Source: an uncultured Gammaproteobacteria bacterium (GTDB taxonomy: Bacteria; Pseudomonadota; Gammaproteobacteria; CAJQNE01). From it: 6,470 nucleotides of DNA. Positions within the stretch are counted from its first letter, which is position 1. The number at the start of each line of letters is the position of its first letter. This document shows positions 1-5,963 of the stretch, piece by piece. The stretch is taken from positions 1 to 6,470 of the forward strand of contig CAJQNE010000370.1 in assembly GCA_905479545.1 (NCBI GenBank), in the 5' to 3' direction. The notes beneath the pieces are model-generated. The model searched no databases and was not told where the DNA came from. It saw only the letters and a program-made list of their open reading frames with translations. The position numbers and the translations under genes were made by a program.

Positions 1-1
1 A

Positions 2-514
2 AATCTCGCTGAGGCTTTCGACTCGGTTAAAGACGGTGGGCTTCTGCTTATTGATGAAATTGACAGTTTGCTGCAATCGCGGGCTGGTGCTGAGAAGCAA
101 TGGCAGGTTACGCAGGTGAATGAGTTGCTCACTCAGCTAGAGACTTTCACAGGCATGGTGGCGTTCACCACGAATCGAATCGAACATCTTGACCCAGCTG
201 CTTTGCGCCGTTTTGATTTAAAGGTGGAGTTCTTGCCTATGAACCCGGATCAGCTTTGCAGCATGGTAGAGAGAGTGTTGCAGAGCAGTGGGATTGTAAC
301 AACGTCGCTAATTCGTCAAGACATTCGCTCTTTGCCGCCTCTGTGTCACGGTGATGTTGCTGCCGTTCAACGCTCGCATAGTTTGTTTGGTGAGAACTGG
401 ACCGCAGAGGAGTGGCTAAGTCGGTTGCGGGCTGAAGCCAGTCTAAAACCTGCTCATGCGGCTGGCTTCACCGGTTTCGTGTCGGCAAATAACAGTAAAA
501 TTAGGTCTGGTTAG
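2..514 (+). CDS. AAA+ family ATPase, C-terminal part (5' end outside window)
   Basis: The reading frame is open from the window edge, so the start, Walker A motif and N-terminal region are missing; 170 residues remain. Visible AAA+ landmarks in order are a Walker B strand LLLIDEID (nt 41-64), a sensor-1 segment AFTTNR (161-178) and a pair of arginines in LRRFD (206-211) at the usual arginine-finger place. A lid-like region follows, with HGDVAAVQR and a closing LRAEASLKP. This fits the Cdc48/Vps4/Ycf46-like group of AAA ATPases (COG0464 type), which use ATP hydrolysis to remodel or unfold proteins; the substrate cannot be read from this part. It is not RarA, the AAA+ protein encoded upstream of serS in E. 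coli, because it has the LDPAALRRFD second region of homology. The last ~18 residues (AHAAGFTGFVS onward) look like an unstructured tail. Family assignment is good; function is unknown. Confidence 0.85.
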   Translation, partial: NLAEAFDSVKDGGLLLIDEIDSLLQSRAGAEKQWQVTQVNELLTQLETFTGMVAFTTNRIEHLDPAALRRFDLKVEFLPMNPDQLCSMVERVLQSSGIVTTSLIRQDIRSLPPLCHGDVAAVQRSHSLFGENWTAEEWLSRLRAEASLKPAHAAGFTGFVSANNSKIRSG

Positions 515-550
515 GAGGTATTAACGGCACACAAGTATTTGCGACGAGTC

Positions 551-580
551 TTGCAACAGGCTGTACTTTCAGGGTAAAAA
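551..580 (+). promoter_or_regulatory. Possible sigma70-type promoter for serS
   Basis: TTGCAA (551-556) and TAAAAA (575-580) are separated by 18 bases; each matches four of six consensus positions. They lie about 70 bases upstream of the serS start, in the only gap between it and the ATPase gene. I see no intrinsic terminator after the ATPase gene, so serS could also be reached by readthrough. This is a weak call from consensus matching alone. Confidence 0.25.
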
Positions 581-652
581 ATTGGCCGCTGCGTTCTCGC
601 AAGCCCTCCAGATGCGTATAGTCACCGGCTTAGAATTACACAGGTTGTTCCC

Positions 653-1933
653 ATGCTCGACCCGAAATTACTGCGCCAGGATCTCGATAATGTTGTCACC
701 CAGTTGGCAGCCCGTGGCTTTACCTTTGACCGTGAGCGCTATGAAGCGCTGGAACAGGCCCGTAAAACCCAGCAGGTTGCTACGCAGGATATGCAGGCGG
801 CTCGTAAGACGAGCTCGAAGAAAATCGGTCAGGCTAAGGCCAAAGGTGAGGATGTCGCACCGCTATTGGCCGAAGTGGAAAGTCTTGGCGATCAACTGAA
901 GCAGGCTGAGCAGGGCTTGAGTGAGCTATTGGCTGAGCTACACGATTTGTTGGCCGGTATGCCGAACATTCCCCACGAGTCAGTCCCTGCGGGTTTGGAT
1001 GAAGCTGATAACGTTGAAATAAAGCGCTGGGGTGAAATTCCGACTTTTGAGTTTGAGCCGCGTGATCATGTTGATCTTGGCGAGCAGATTGGCGGCTTGG
1101 ATTTTGCTGCTGGTGCTAAGTTGGCCGGTTCACGTTTTGCGGTAATGAGCGGTGGTATCGCTCGCCTGCACCGGGCGCTCGCTCAATTTATGCTCGATGT
1201 ACATACTCAGGAGCACGGTTATCAGGAAACCATCGTGCCGCTGTTGGTGAACAAAAAAGCGCTTTATGGCACCACGCAGCTGCCAAAATTTGCTGATGAT
1301 TTATTCCATTTACAGGGTGAGCTGGAGTATTCATTGATACCGACGGCTGAAGTGCCGTTAACCAACCTGCTGCAAGACAGCATTGTTGAAGCTAGTGAGT
1401 TGCCGGTGAAAATGACCGCGCACAGTAACTGCTTCCGTTCCGAGGCTGGCTCTTATGGCCGTGATACCCGTGGCATGATTCGCCAGCATCAGTTCGAGAA
1501 GGTCGAGCTGGTATGGGCGGTGCATCCGGATGAATCGTGGGATGCACTTGAAACACTGACTCGTCACGCTGAAGTCATACTCGAAAAGCTAGAGTTGCCG
1601 TATCGCCGCATGGCCTTATGTGCCGGTGACATGGGCTTTGCGGCCACGAAGACATTTGACCTTGAAGTCTGGTTGCCCGGCCAAAGCGCCTACCGCGAAA
1701 TTTCATCCTGCTCTAATACCGAGGCCTTTCAGGCTCGTCGTATGCAGGCCCGCTGGCGCAACCCTGCTACCGGCAAGCCTGAGTTACTGCACACACTGAA
1801 TGGTTCCGGCTTAGCGGTCGGCCGGACTTTGGTCGCCGTAATGGAAAATTATCAGCGCGAAAACGGTGAAATCACTGTGCCAGAGGTATTGCGGCCCTAT
1901 ATGCAAAACCTCGAAAGCGTTGCTCTGAACTAA
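653..1933 (+). CDS. serS: Seryl-tRNA synthetase (class II)
   Basis: Cytoplasmic enzyme that activates serine with ATP and charges tRNA-Ser (and tRNA-Sec where present). At 426 residues it has the usual bacterial length. Residues ~27-100 are a charged, Ala/Lys/Glu/Gln-rich segment matching the antiparallel coiled-coil arm that grips the long variable arm of tRNA-Ser. The catalytic domain carries T231-A-E233 for serine recognition. Class II motif 2 spans residues 261-285, beginning FRSEAGSYGRDTRG and ending QFEKVE. Motif 3 spans 384-401, with GSGLAVGRTL including R391. A weak CAGG ribosome site (641-644) lies eight bases before the ATG, and MLDPKLLR is the standard N-terminus, so the start is secure. 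The catalytic residues I checked are intact. No convincing terminator follows the stop. Confidence 0.98.
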   Translation: MLDPKLLRQDLDNVVTQLAARGFTFDRERYEALEQARKTQQVATQDMQAARKTSSKKIGQAKAKGEDVAPLLAEVESLGDQLKQAEQGLSELLAELHDLLAGMPNIPHESVPAGLDEADNVEIKRWGEIPTFEFEPRDHVDLGEQIGGLDFAAGAKLAGSRFAVMSGGIARLHRALAQFMLDVHTQEHGYQETIVPLLVNKKALYGTTQLPKFADDLFHLQGELEYSLIPTAEVPLTNLLQDSIVEASELPVKMTAHSNCFRSEAGSYGRDTRGMIRQHQFEKVELVWAVHPDESWDALETLTRHAEVILEKLELPYRRMALCAGDMGFAATKTFDLEVWLPGQSAYREISSCSNTEAFQARRMQARWRNPATGKPELLHTLNGSGLAVGRTLVAVMENYQRENGEITVPEVLRPYMQNLESVALN

Positions 1934-2058
1934 CCGTGTTTTTGCGCAGGCATTAGCGCCGGCAACGTTAGAAACGTTAAATCTGATGCACTAGTGTTTA
2001 TTGGTTAGTTGCCGCGGGAGCCGCTTTGCGCTTGTAAGCTATTGAACATAATCAGTAA
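1934..2058. other. Intergenic sequence after serS, no gene recognised
   Basis: No reading frame with a plausible start and ribosome site and no tRNA-like fold. Two small inverted repeats are present: AACGTT-AGA-AACGTT (1964-1978) and GCGG-GAG-CCGC (2014-2024) followed by three Ts. Neither has a stem plus T-run strong enough to call a terminator. No counterpart of this stretch was found upstream of the second exoprotein gene. Confidence 0.5.
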
Positions 2059-2323
2059 ATTTTGAATTTTCTTGCGCGGGTTGGTGCTCGCAGCGATTCA
2101 AGCGGGGCAGTTAACGTCAGTTTGCCTGGTAGGACTGCAAATACCAGAGTGACTCGTTAAAATTACGAAAAGCTATTTCAGTGTGCCCGCCAAAGGCTGG
2201 AAAATGGTCGTTAGCAAAGCAACGTGCAATAGCCAATAAGATAATAAATGTAGTAGTGCTTGGTGCTGAGGTATTGGATTGATCTCGTATCAAAGTAATT
2301 TAGGGTTTGAAGAAAAGGCATAG
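2059..2323 (+). promoter_or_regulatory. Leader of exoprotein copy 1, homologous to the leader of copy 2
   Basis: Five short blocks recur in the same order upstream of copy 2: ATTTTGAATTT (2059-2069), ACTGCAAA (2134-2141), AAAGGCT (2192-2198), CAATAAGATAATA (2234-2246) with TAGTGCT soon after (2254-2260), and AAAGTAATTTAGGGTT (2292-2307). Spacing between blocks is similar in the two copies: ACTGCAAA to CAATAA is 100 bases here and 107 in copy 2. Hairpins visible are CTGGTA/TACCAG (2126-2131 with 2142-2147), whose loop holds ACTGCAAA, and GCC-AAA-GGC (2189-2197). The CAATAAGATAATA block could supply a -10 element. In that case the upstream blocks would be binding sites and not RNA. The homology is seen directly; the function is inferred. 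Confidence 0.55.
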
Positions 2324-3370
2324 ATGAAAATGGATGTTCGTAATTTTAAAGTCGCCACAGCGGCAGTGCTGCTGTCGCCTTCGCTGCTATTAGCCGCACC
2401 AATTCTACAAAACACTTCTGACCAAGCCTCTGCGCCAGCTAGCATTGGCCTGTTTGGTGTGGGTAGTAATGGCCTGGCTAGCAGCAGTAATTTTATTGAC
2501 TTTATCGAGACCGGCGCGGTTAACGCGGCCGGTAGTAGTCTGTCGGGCATGACTGGCAATACCCTCGAGTACACATCAACCGTAAACGCTTCGCCGCTGG
2601 TAGCGACATTTGGTGGTCTCGTTCGCGGTCAGACTGTCGATTTGCTGCTGGATGCTGCCGGTGATGTTGCGGCGGGTGGCGGCACACCAGGGCCGAACAG
2701 CCGTGGTACTGAAGCTATCCGGCCTTTGGCTTTGGCAAATGGCAGTCCTGCCGCAATTAATACCGGCGTTAGTAACCCTTTTGGTTTTGATGAAAACTAT
2801 GGGCCACGTCAGAGCCTGGGTGGTTACAGTGAGACGGGTACAGGCGGCGCTGCGACGCCGTATCAAGCGGGTACCGCAGGCCCGGTGGCACTGGATACCG
2901 ACAATAACAATATGTTTGACAGGGTATTAACGGGCTACGGAGTGCAAGGTCGTCCGTTTGATCCTGTTGGCTCGCTAATCAACGGTTTCGGTTCTATTAC
3001 GATCGTTTTTGACGAGTTGGTATCGGCTTTCGGTGGCTATATCGGTTCATTAGAGCAGGCAGGCAGTGTCACTCTGGTTACGTATCTGGACGACGGTAGC
3101 GTTTATGGGGCAGTATCTAACGCCTTGTTTTCCGGTACGCCCGGCATAGATCAGTACAACCTGCTGTCTATCGAAGATAGTGTTGGCGAGAATATTATTC
3201 GTGCAGCGACTTTCTACCAAGAGCTATCTGACGGGGCTGGTTTTGAAGTTGACTACGTCGCGTTCGAACAAACCGGCCAGCAGGCTGCGCTTGTCCCTGT
3301 TCCGGCTTCGCTGTCGCTTTTAGCATTAGGGTTGGTCGGATTTACGGTTCGGCGCAAACCCCAGAGTTAG
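2324..3370 (+). CDS. Secreted PEP-CTERM-like protein, tandem copy 1
   Basis: Predicted exported protein of 348 residues and unknown function. The N-terminus is a signal peptide: short basic part (R, K), hydrophobic run VATAAVLLSPSLLLAA, cleavage near LLA-APIL. The C-terminus (324-348) is a sorting tail: VPVPASL, a hydrophobic segment, then RRK near the end. Exosortases of the EpsH/Xrt type cut such tails and pass the protein to the cell surface. The canonical VPEP Glu is Val here, close to the VPLPA variant. Residues ~225-316 (GSITIVFDELVSAFGGY onward, then DGAGFEVDYVAFE) resemble the beta-sandwich common in PEP-CTERM proteins. D191-T-D193-NNN-x-x-D199 looks like a calcium loop. The mature part has no Lys, His, Cys or Trp and is acidic. 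AAAAGG (2313-2318) is five bases from ATG 2324, but copy 2 aligns with the in-frame ATG at 2330, so either start is possible. It is a single-gene unit with its own terminator. Confidence 0.85.
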   Translation: MKMDVRNFKVATAAVLLSPSLLLAAPILQNTSDQASAPASIGLFGVGSNGLASSSNFIDFIETGAVNAAGSSLSGMTGNTLEYTSTVNASPLVATFGGLVRGQTVDLLLDAAGDVAAGGGTPGPNSRGTEAIRPLALANGSPAAINTGVSNPFGFDENYGPRQSLGGYSETGTGGAATPYQAGTAGPVALDTDNNNMFDRVLTGYGVQGRPFDPVGSLINGFGSITIVFDELVSAFGGYIGSLEQAGSVTLVTYLDDGSVYGAVSNALFSGTPGIDQYNLLSIEDSVGENIIRAATFYQELSDGAGFEVDYVAFEQTGQQAALVPVPASLSLLALGLVGFTVRRKPQS

Positions 3371-3399
3371 CCGTCTGATCTATAAGCTGATCTATTAAC

Positions 3400-3428
3400 A
3401 AGACCGCTGAGAAAGCGGTCTTTTTTTT
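3400..3428 (+). terminator. Strong intrinsic terminator after exoprotein copy 1
   Basis: An 8-bp perfect stem, AGACCGCT (3401-3408) with AGCGGTCT (3414-3421), is extendable by one A-T pair. It has a five-base loop GAGAA and runs into eight Ts (3421-3428). It starts 29 bases after the stop codon of copy 1, so that gene should be transcribed separately from copy 2. Confidence 0.92.
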
Positions 3429-3620
3429 GGCTGCATGGCTAAGGTTGAAGGTTTTTTAACGGTAACAATAGAGGCTGCATGAAATTTATTTGGCACCCAA
3501 ATCCCTAAAGTTTCTAAGGATTTGCGCAGCTGTGCGAGGTAAGAGGTTGTGAAGTGTTACGAAGTTTTTGATAGGTGAGCATTTTGGCTCGGGCTTTAGT
3601 ATCGAAGGATTGTTTTTAAC
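3429..3620. other. Intergenic sequence between terminator and second leader, no gene recognised
   Basis: No credible coding frame; the only ATG frames here are about 15 codons or shorter and lack ribosome sites. A 9-base direct repeat GGCTGCATG occurs at 3429-3437 and 3473-3481. TTTGGCAC (3489-3496) resembles half of a sigma54 site but lacks the -12 GC. No tRNA-like fold was seen. Confidence 0.5.
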
Positions 3621-3907
3621 ATTTTGAATTTAATAGAAAATATATTGTTTTCCCGTAACTCCTGCGGAAAATCCTGTTGAGGCCGGCGTGAAGTTATTCC
3701 TTAGAGTAAAACTCAGGTAACTGCAAACCGTTCGGTGGATCGATAGACTGGGGCAAGCTGATTCAAGTTCTCTACCTGAAAGCTAAAGGCTATGTCAGTA
3801 GATGATGCGGAAGGGCGAAACTAAAACAATAAAATAATACTTAGTGCTGTCTCGGGTTGAATGCACTTAAAGTAATTCAGGGTTAGTAGAAAAGAGGCGT
3901 AGGGAAA
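3621..3907 (+). promoter_or_regulatory. Leader of exoprotein copy 2, homologous to the leader of copy 1
   Basis: Blocks shared with leader 1, in order: ATTTTGAATTT (3621-3631), ACTGCAAA (3720-3727), AAAGGCT (3785-3791), CAATAAAATAATA (3827-3839) with TAGTGCT (3842-3848), and AAAGTAATTCAGGGTT (3869-3884, 15 of 16 bases as in leader 1). GAAAAG follows near the ribosome site in both. Between the second and third blocks the two leaders still align recognisably (for example TCGATA versus TCGTTA, AAGCTGATTCAAGT versus AAGCTATTTCAGT). GCAAACC (3723-3729) recalls the c-di-GMP-I riboswitch core, but other core parts do not fit. The leader may be a structured RNA or a set of regulator-binding sites. 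Confidence 0.55.
3772..3801 (+). other. Hairpin in leader 2 with a competing upstream pairing
   Basis: CTAC-c-TGA (3772-3779) pairs with TCA-GTAG (3795-3801), with one bulged C. Inside, AGCT (3781-3784) pairs with GGCT (3788-3791) around an AAA loop. Leader 1 has a hairpin with the same AAA loop at the equivalent place (2189-2197), where the loop-closing pair is C-G instead of U-G. The 5' arm bases TACCTGA (3773-3779) could instead pair perfectly with TCAGGTA (3713-3719), enclosing the ACTGCAAA block, so the two pairings exclude each other. The pairings are seen; any switching role is inference. Confidence 0.4.
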
Positions 3908-4945
3908 ATGGATATTCGTAATTTCAGAATCGCTGCGGCCGCTGCATTATTGTCGCCTTCGCTGCTGTTAGCTGCACCCATATTGCAAAACACTTCTCAG
4001 CAAGCGTCTGCGCAAGCAGGCGTTGGCCTGTTTTCAGTCGGCTCTAACGGTTTGGTTAGCAATACTAATTTTATTGATTTCATCGAAACCGCTACGGTAA
4101 ATGCTGCCGGCAGTCGCCTCTCGGCAATGACGGGCACCACAATCGAGTACACCTCTACCGTCAACTCGTCGCCACTGGTGGCAACGTTCGGTGGCCTTGT
4201 TCGCGGTCAGACTGTGGATATATTGCTGGATGCTGCAGGCGATGTGGCAGGCGGGGGCGGCACGCCCGGTCCGGGTAATCGTGGCACTGAGGCTATACGC
4301 CCTTTGGCTCTGGCCAATGGCAGCCCTGCTCCGATAAACACCGGTGTCAGCAATGCGTTTGGCTTCGACGAAAACTATGGGCCTCGCCAAGCCAATGGTG
4401 GCTTCAGTGAAAATACCCCTACACCTTATGAAAGCCTGCCCGCAGATACTGCTGGCCCCGTAGCGTTAGTTGCCGATAATAACAACGTGCTTGATAACGT
4501 ACTGGCTGGCTATGGAGTTCAGGGTCGGCCATTTGATGCAGTGGGGTCACTCATTAATGGCTTCGGTTCGATTACGATCGTTTTTGATGAGCTGGTTTCA
4601 GCGTTCGGTGGTTTTATCGGTTCATTGGAGCAAGCAGGCAGCGTGACTCTGGTTACTTACCTTGAAGATGGCAGCGTTTATGATTCTGTTTCGAGCACTC
4701 TGTTTTCCGCTACGCCCGGCATAGATCAATACAACTTGTTGTCGATTGAAGACAGTGTCGGTGAAAATATTATTCGTGCAGCAACTTTCTATCAGGAGTT
4801 GTCTGACGGCGCCGGCTTTGAAGTCGACTACGTTACCTTTGAGCAATCCGGCCCACAGGCCGCGCTTGTTCCAGCTCCTGCGTCGCTGTTGCTCTTGATG
4901 CTTGGGTTGTCTGGTTTCAGCATGCGCAGGAAGAAACAGAGTTAA
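3908..4945 (+). CDS. Secreted PEP-CTERM-like protein, tandem copy 2
   Basis: Exported protein of 345 residues, unknown function, paralogue of the gene at 2324. The signal peptide (MDIRNFR, then an Ala/Leu-rich core ending SLLLAAP) and sorting tail (321-345: VPAPASL, hydrophobic Leu-rich run, RRKK) are both intact; the Glu of the canonical VPEP is Ala here. The C-terminal beta-rich region is the best conserved part, with long stretches identical to copy 1 around ITIVFDELVSAFGG and SVGENIIRAATFYQELSDG. The calcium-loop-like motif has lost its first Asp (V-A-D190-NNN-x-x-D196). The mature part has no Lys, His, Cys or Trp. The ribosome site is AGAGG (3893-3897), ten bases before the ATG; the only ATG aligning with copy 1 is its second one, supporting MDxRNF as the ancestral start. 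It has its own leader and terminator. No exosortase gene is in the window. Confidence 0.87.
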   Translation: MDIRNFRIAAAAALLSPSLLLAAPILQNTSQQASAQAGVGLFSVGSNGLVSNTNFIDFIETATVNAAGSRLSAMTGTTIEYTSTVNSSPLVATFGGLVRGQTVDILLDAAGDVAGGGGTPGPGNRGTEAIRPLALANGSPAPINTGVSNAFGFDENYGPRQANGGFSENTPTPYESLPADTAGPVALVADNNNVLDNVLAGYGVQGRPFDAVGSLINGFGSITIVFDELVSAFGGFIGSLEQAGSVTLVTYLEDGSVYDSVSSTLFSATPGIDQYNLLSIEDSVGENIIRAATFYQELSDGAGFEVDYVTFEQSGPQAALVPAPASLLLLMLGLSGFSMRRKKQS

Positions 4946-4971
4946 CTGCAGTTACGCATAGCTCTGTAACC

Positions 4972-4996
4972 GGCCGCTGCTACAGCGGCCTTTTTA
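4972..4996 (+). terminator. Intrinsic terminator after exoprotein copy 2
   Basis: An 8-bp GC-rich perfect stem, GGCCGCTG (4972-4979) with CAGCGGCC (4983-4990), has loop CTA and is followed by TTTTTA. It begins 26 bases after the stop codon, a distance similar to that in copy 1, but the stem sequence is unrelated. Confidence 0.88.
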
Positions 4997-5017
4997 TTGG
5001 TTTTGGAACTGTGATCG

Positions 5018-5046
5018 TTGTCGGCAAGGGGTCATGTAACTGTAAA
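5018..5046 (+). promoter_or_regulatory. Possible sigma70-type promoter for the dsbB unit
   Basis: TTGTCG (5018-5023) and TGTAAA (5041-5046) with a 17-base spacer each match four of six consensus positions. They sit between the preceding terminator and dsbB, where a promoter is expected. The match is weak and other placements are possible. Confidence 0.25.
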
Positions 5047-5122
5047 GGCGCTGGAAGAACCTGCGCATTTATCGTATGTTGCCCCGGTAATTTTAAATCG
5101 ACTGTAAGGATTTGCACCTTCA

Positions 5123-5623
5123 ATGTTTTTGACTAATCGCGGCCCTTGGCTGCTTGGCTTTTTAGCGGCCAGTTTCGCCATGTTATTTGCGCTGTATCTA
5201 CAGTATTTTCAGGACTTACACCCCTGTGCCATGTGTGTTTTTCAGCGTGTGGCAATGATAGCCACTGGCCTGGCATTTCTGGTTGCGGCGTTGATTGGCC
5301 CTAAAGGTAGAGGGCGAATAGTGGCAGGCATTGCAGCGTTTATCCCTGCCATTGCGGGTGCGGCGGTGGCCGCCCGGCATGTGTGGCTGCAGAACCTTCC
5401 GGAAGATCAGGTGCCGGCTTGTGGTGCTGGCCTGGAGGCAATGCTGGACGTCTTTCCGTTGGCAGAAGTTATTAAACTGGTGCTCAGTGGCGACGGCAAC
5501 TGCGCGGTAATCGACTGGACATTATTAGGCCTGTCGCTACCTGCCTGGACCATGATCGGCTTTGCGGCATTGGCGCTGTGGGCGTTGGTATCGGTTCGGG
5601 TCTCACGTCAGGCGATATCGTAA
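5123..5623 (+). CDS. dsbB: Disulfide bond formation protein DsbB
   Basis: Inner-membrane protein that re-oxidises periplasmic DsbA and passes the electrons to quinone. Its 166 residues fit the family. Four hydrophobic segments are visible (about 9-28, 43-59, 66-84, 133-160). The first periplasmic loop carries C35-A-M-C38 followed by R42, matching the E. coli CxxC and the quinone-site arginine. The second loop carries C100 and C127, the pair that exchanges with DsbA. R85-H-V-W-L-Q is also a family-like stretch. Both cysteine pairs are present, so the protein should be active. AAGGA (5106-5110) is 12 bases before the ATG, rather far; no in-frame start lies between, so the ATG stands. It is first in a likely three-gene unit with the DUF1244 and rraA genes. 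Confidence 0.96.
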   Translation: MFLTNRGPWLLGFLAASFAMLFALYLQYFQDLHPCAMCVFQRVAMIATGLAFLVAALIGPKGRGRIVAGIAAFIPAIAGAAVAARHVWLQNLPEDQVPACGAGLEAMLDVFPLAEVIKLVLSGDGNCAVIDWTLLGLSLPAWTMIGFAALALWALVSVRVSRQAIS

Positions 5624-5913
5624 TGAATGAGTCAAACCAACAGGCCATCGAGGCTGCTGTCTTCCGCCGGTTGTTGGCGCACCTGGATGGCCGCAAAGAT
5701 GTGCAGAATATTGAGTTAATGATCCTCGCGGGTTTTTGCCGAAATTGCCTGTCTCGTTGGTATAGCGAGGAGGCAGAAGCTATGGGTGAAAAAATTGATT
5801 CCGATGCTGCTCGTGAGCGGGTGTACGGAATGCCTTACAGCGAGTGGAAAGACAAGCACCAGAAGCCGGCGACCGCTGAGCAGTTGGCCGCGATGAACGC
5901 CAACAAGTCTTAA
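5623..5913 (+). CDS. DUF1244 family protein (SMc04008-like)
   Basis: Small cytoplasmic protein of 96 residues; the family's function is unknown as far as I know. The family signature is clear: FRRLLAHLDGRKDVQNIELM (14-33), then AGFCRNCLSRWY (36-47) and the C-terminal VYGMPYSEWKDKHQ. C39 and C42 form a CxxC (CRNC), which I recall as conserved in the family. The ATG at 5623 shares its A with the last base of the dsbB TAA stop (TAATG), which implies translational coupling. A GTG at 5578 in the same frame would start inside dsbB and add 15 residues (MGVGIGSG onward) unlike the family, so I reject it. There is no signal peptide, so it works on the cytoplasmic side although coupled to a periplasm-facing oxidase. 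Confidence 0.93.
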   Translation: MNESNQQAIEAAVFRRLLAHLDGRKDVQNIELMILAGFCRNCLSRWYSEEAEAMGEKIDSDAARERVYGMPYSEWKDKHQKPATAEQLAAMNANKS

Positions 5914-5963
5914 CTCACCCGTAACTTAACACTGATGATCACAAACGTTTGATAGGAACACAG

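Larger units (their letters stand above)
2059..4945 (+). repeat. Diverged tandem duplication: leader plus exoprotein gene, two units
   Basis: Unit 1 runs from about 2059 to 3370 and unit 2 from about 3621 to 4945. The proteins are about 80% identical by hand alignment (roughly 64 differences in 345 positions). The main length difference falls at residues ~168-182 of copy 1, between the Gly/Pro-rich part and the Asn-rich loop. Many codons differ only at the third position, for example in the ~35 codons after the shared TPGID, where the proteins are identical. That pattern points to an old duplication kept by purifying selection, not a recent copy or assembly artefact. The leaders are less alike but keep ordered blocks. 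The terminators differ in sequence. Confidence 0.85.

Noticed and set aside
513..518. AGGAGG, a strong ribosome-site sequence right at the ATPase stop codon
   Set aside because: No ATG, GTG or TTG lies at suitable distance; the nearest TTG frame is ~12 codons, so it is treated as an orphan match.
582..899. Open frame of 105 codons overlapping the start of serS
   Set aside because: It is a shadow of serS in another frame; the product is an Arg-rich run with no family resemblance.
1964..1978. AACGTT-AGA-AACGTT hairpin as serS terminator
   Set aside because: The stem is short and AT-rich, and AAATCTG follows, not a T-run.
1934..2323. Search for a tRNA or small RNA gene after serS
   Set aside because: No cloverleaf with a TTCRA-type T-loop and matching acceptor stem could be found; GATTCAAGC (2096-2104) lacks the surrounding stems.
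2290..2866. Minus-strand open frames opposite the first exoprotein gene
   Set aside because: Similar antisense frames appear opposite copy 2 only because the sense codons are similar; the products resemble no protein I know and lack convincing ribosome sites.
3490..3505. TTGGCACCCAAATCCC as a sigma54 promoter
   Set aside because: The GG element is present but the invariant GC ten bases later is CC, and no counterpart exists upstream of copy 1.
5578..5622. GTG start giving a longer DUF1244 protein
   Set aside because: The added residues are coding sequence of dsbB in another frame and unlike the family N-terminus; the TAATG start at 5623 fits better.
5949..5963. TTG start for the RraA protein
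   Set aside because: It lies upstream of the good AGGA ribosome site, which serves the ATG at 5964, and would extend the protein beyond the family N-terminus.
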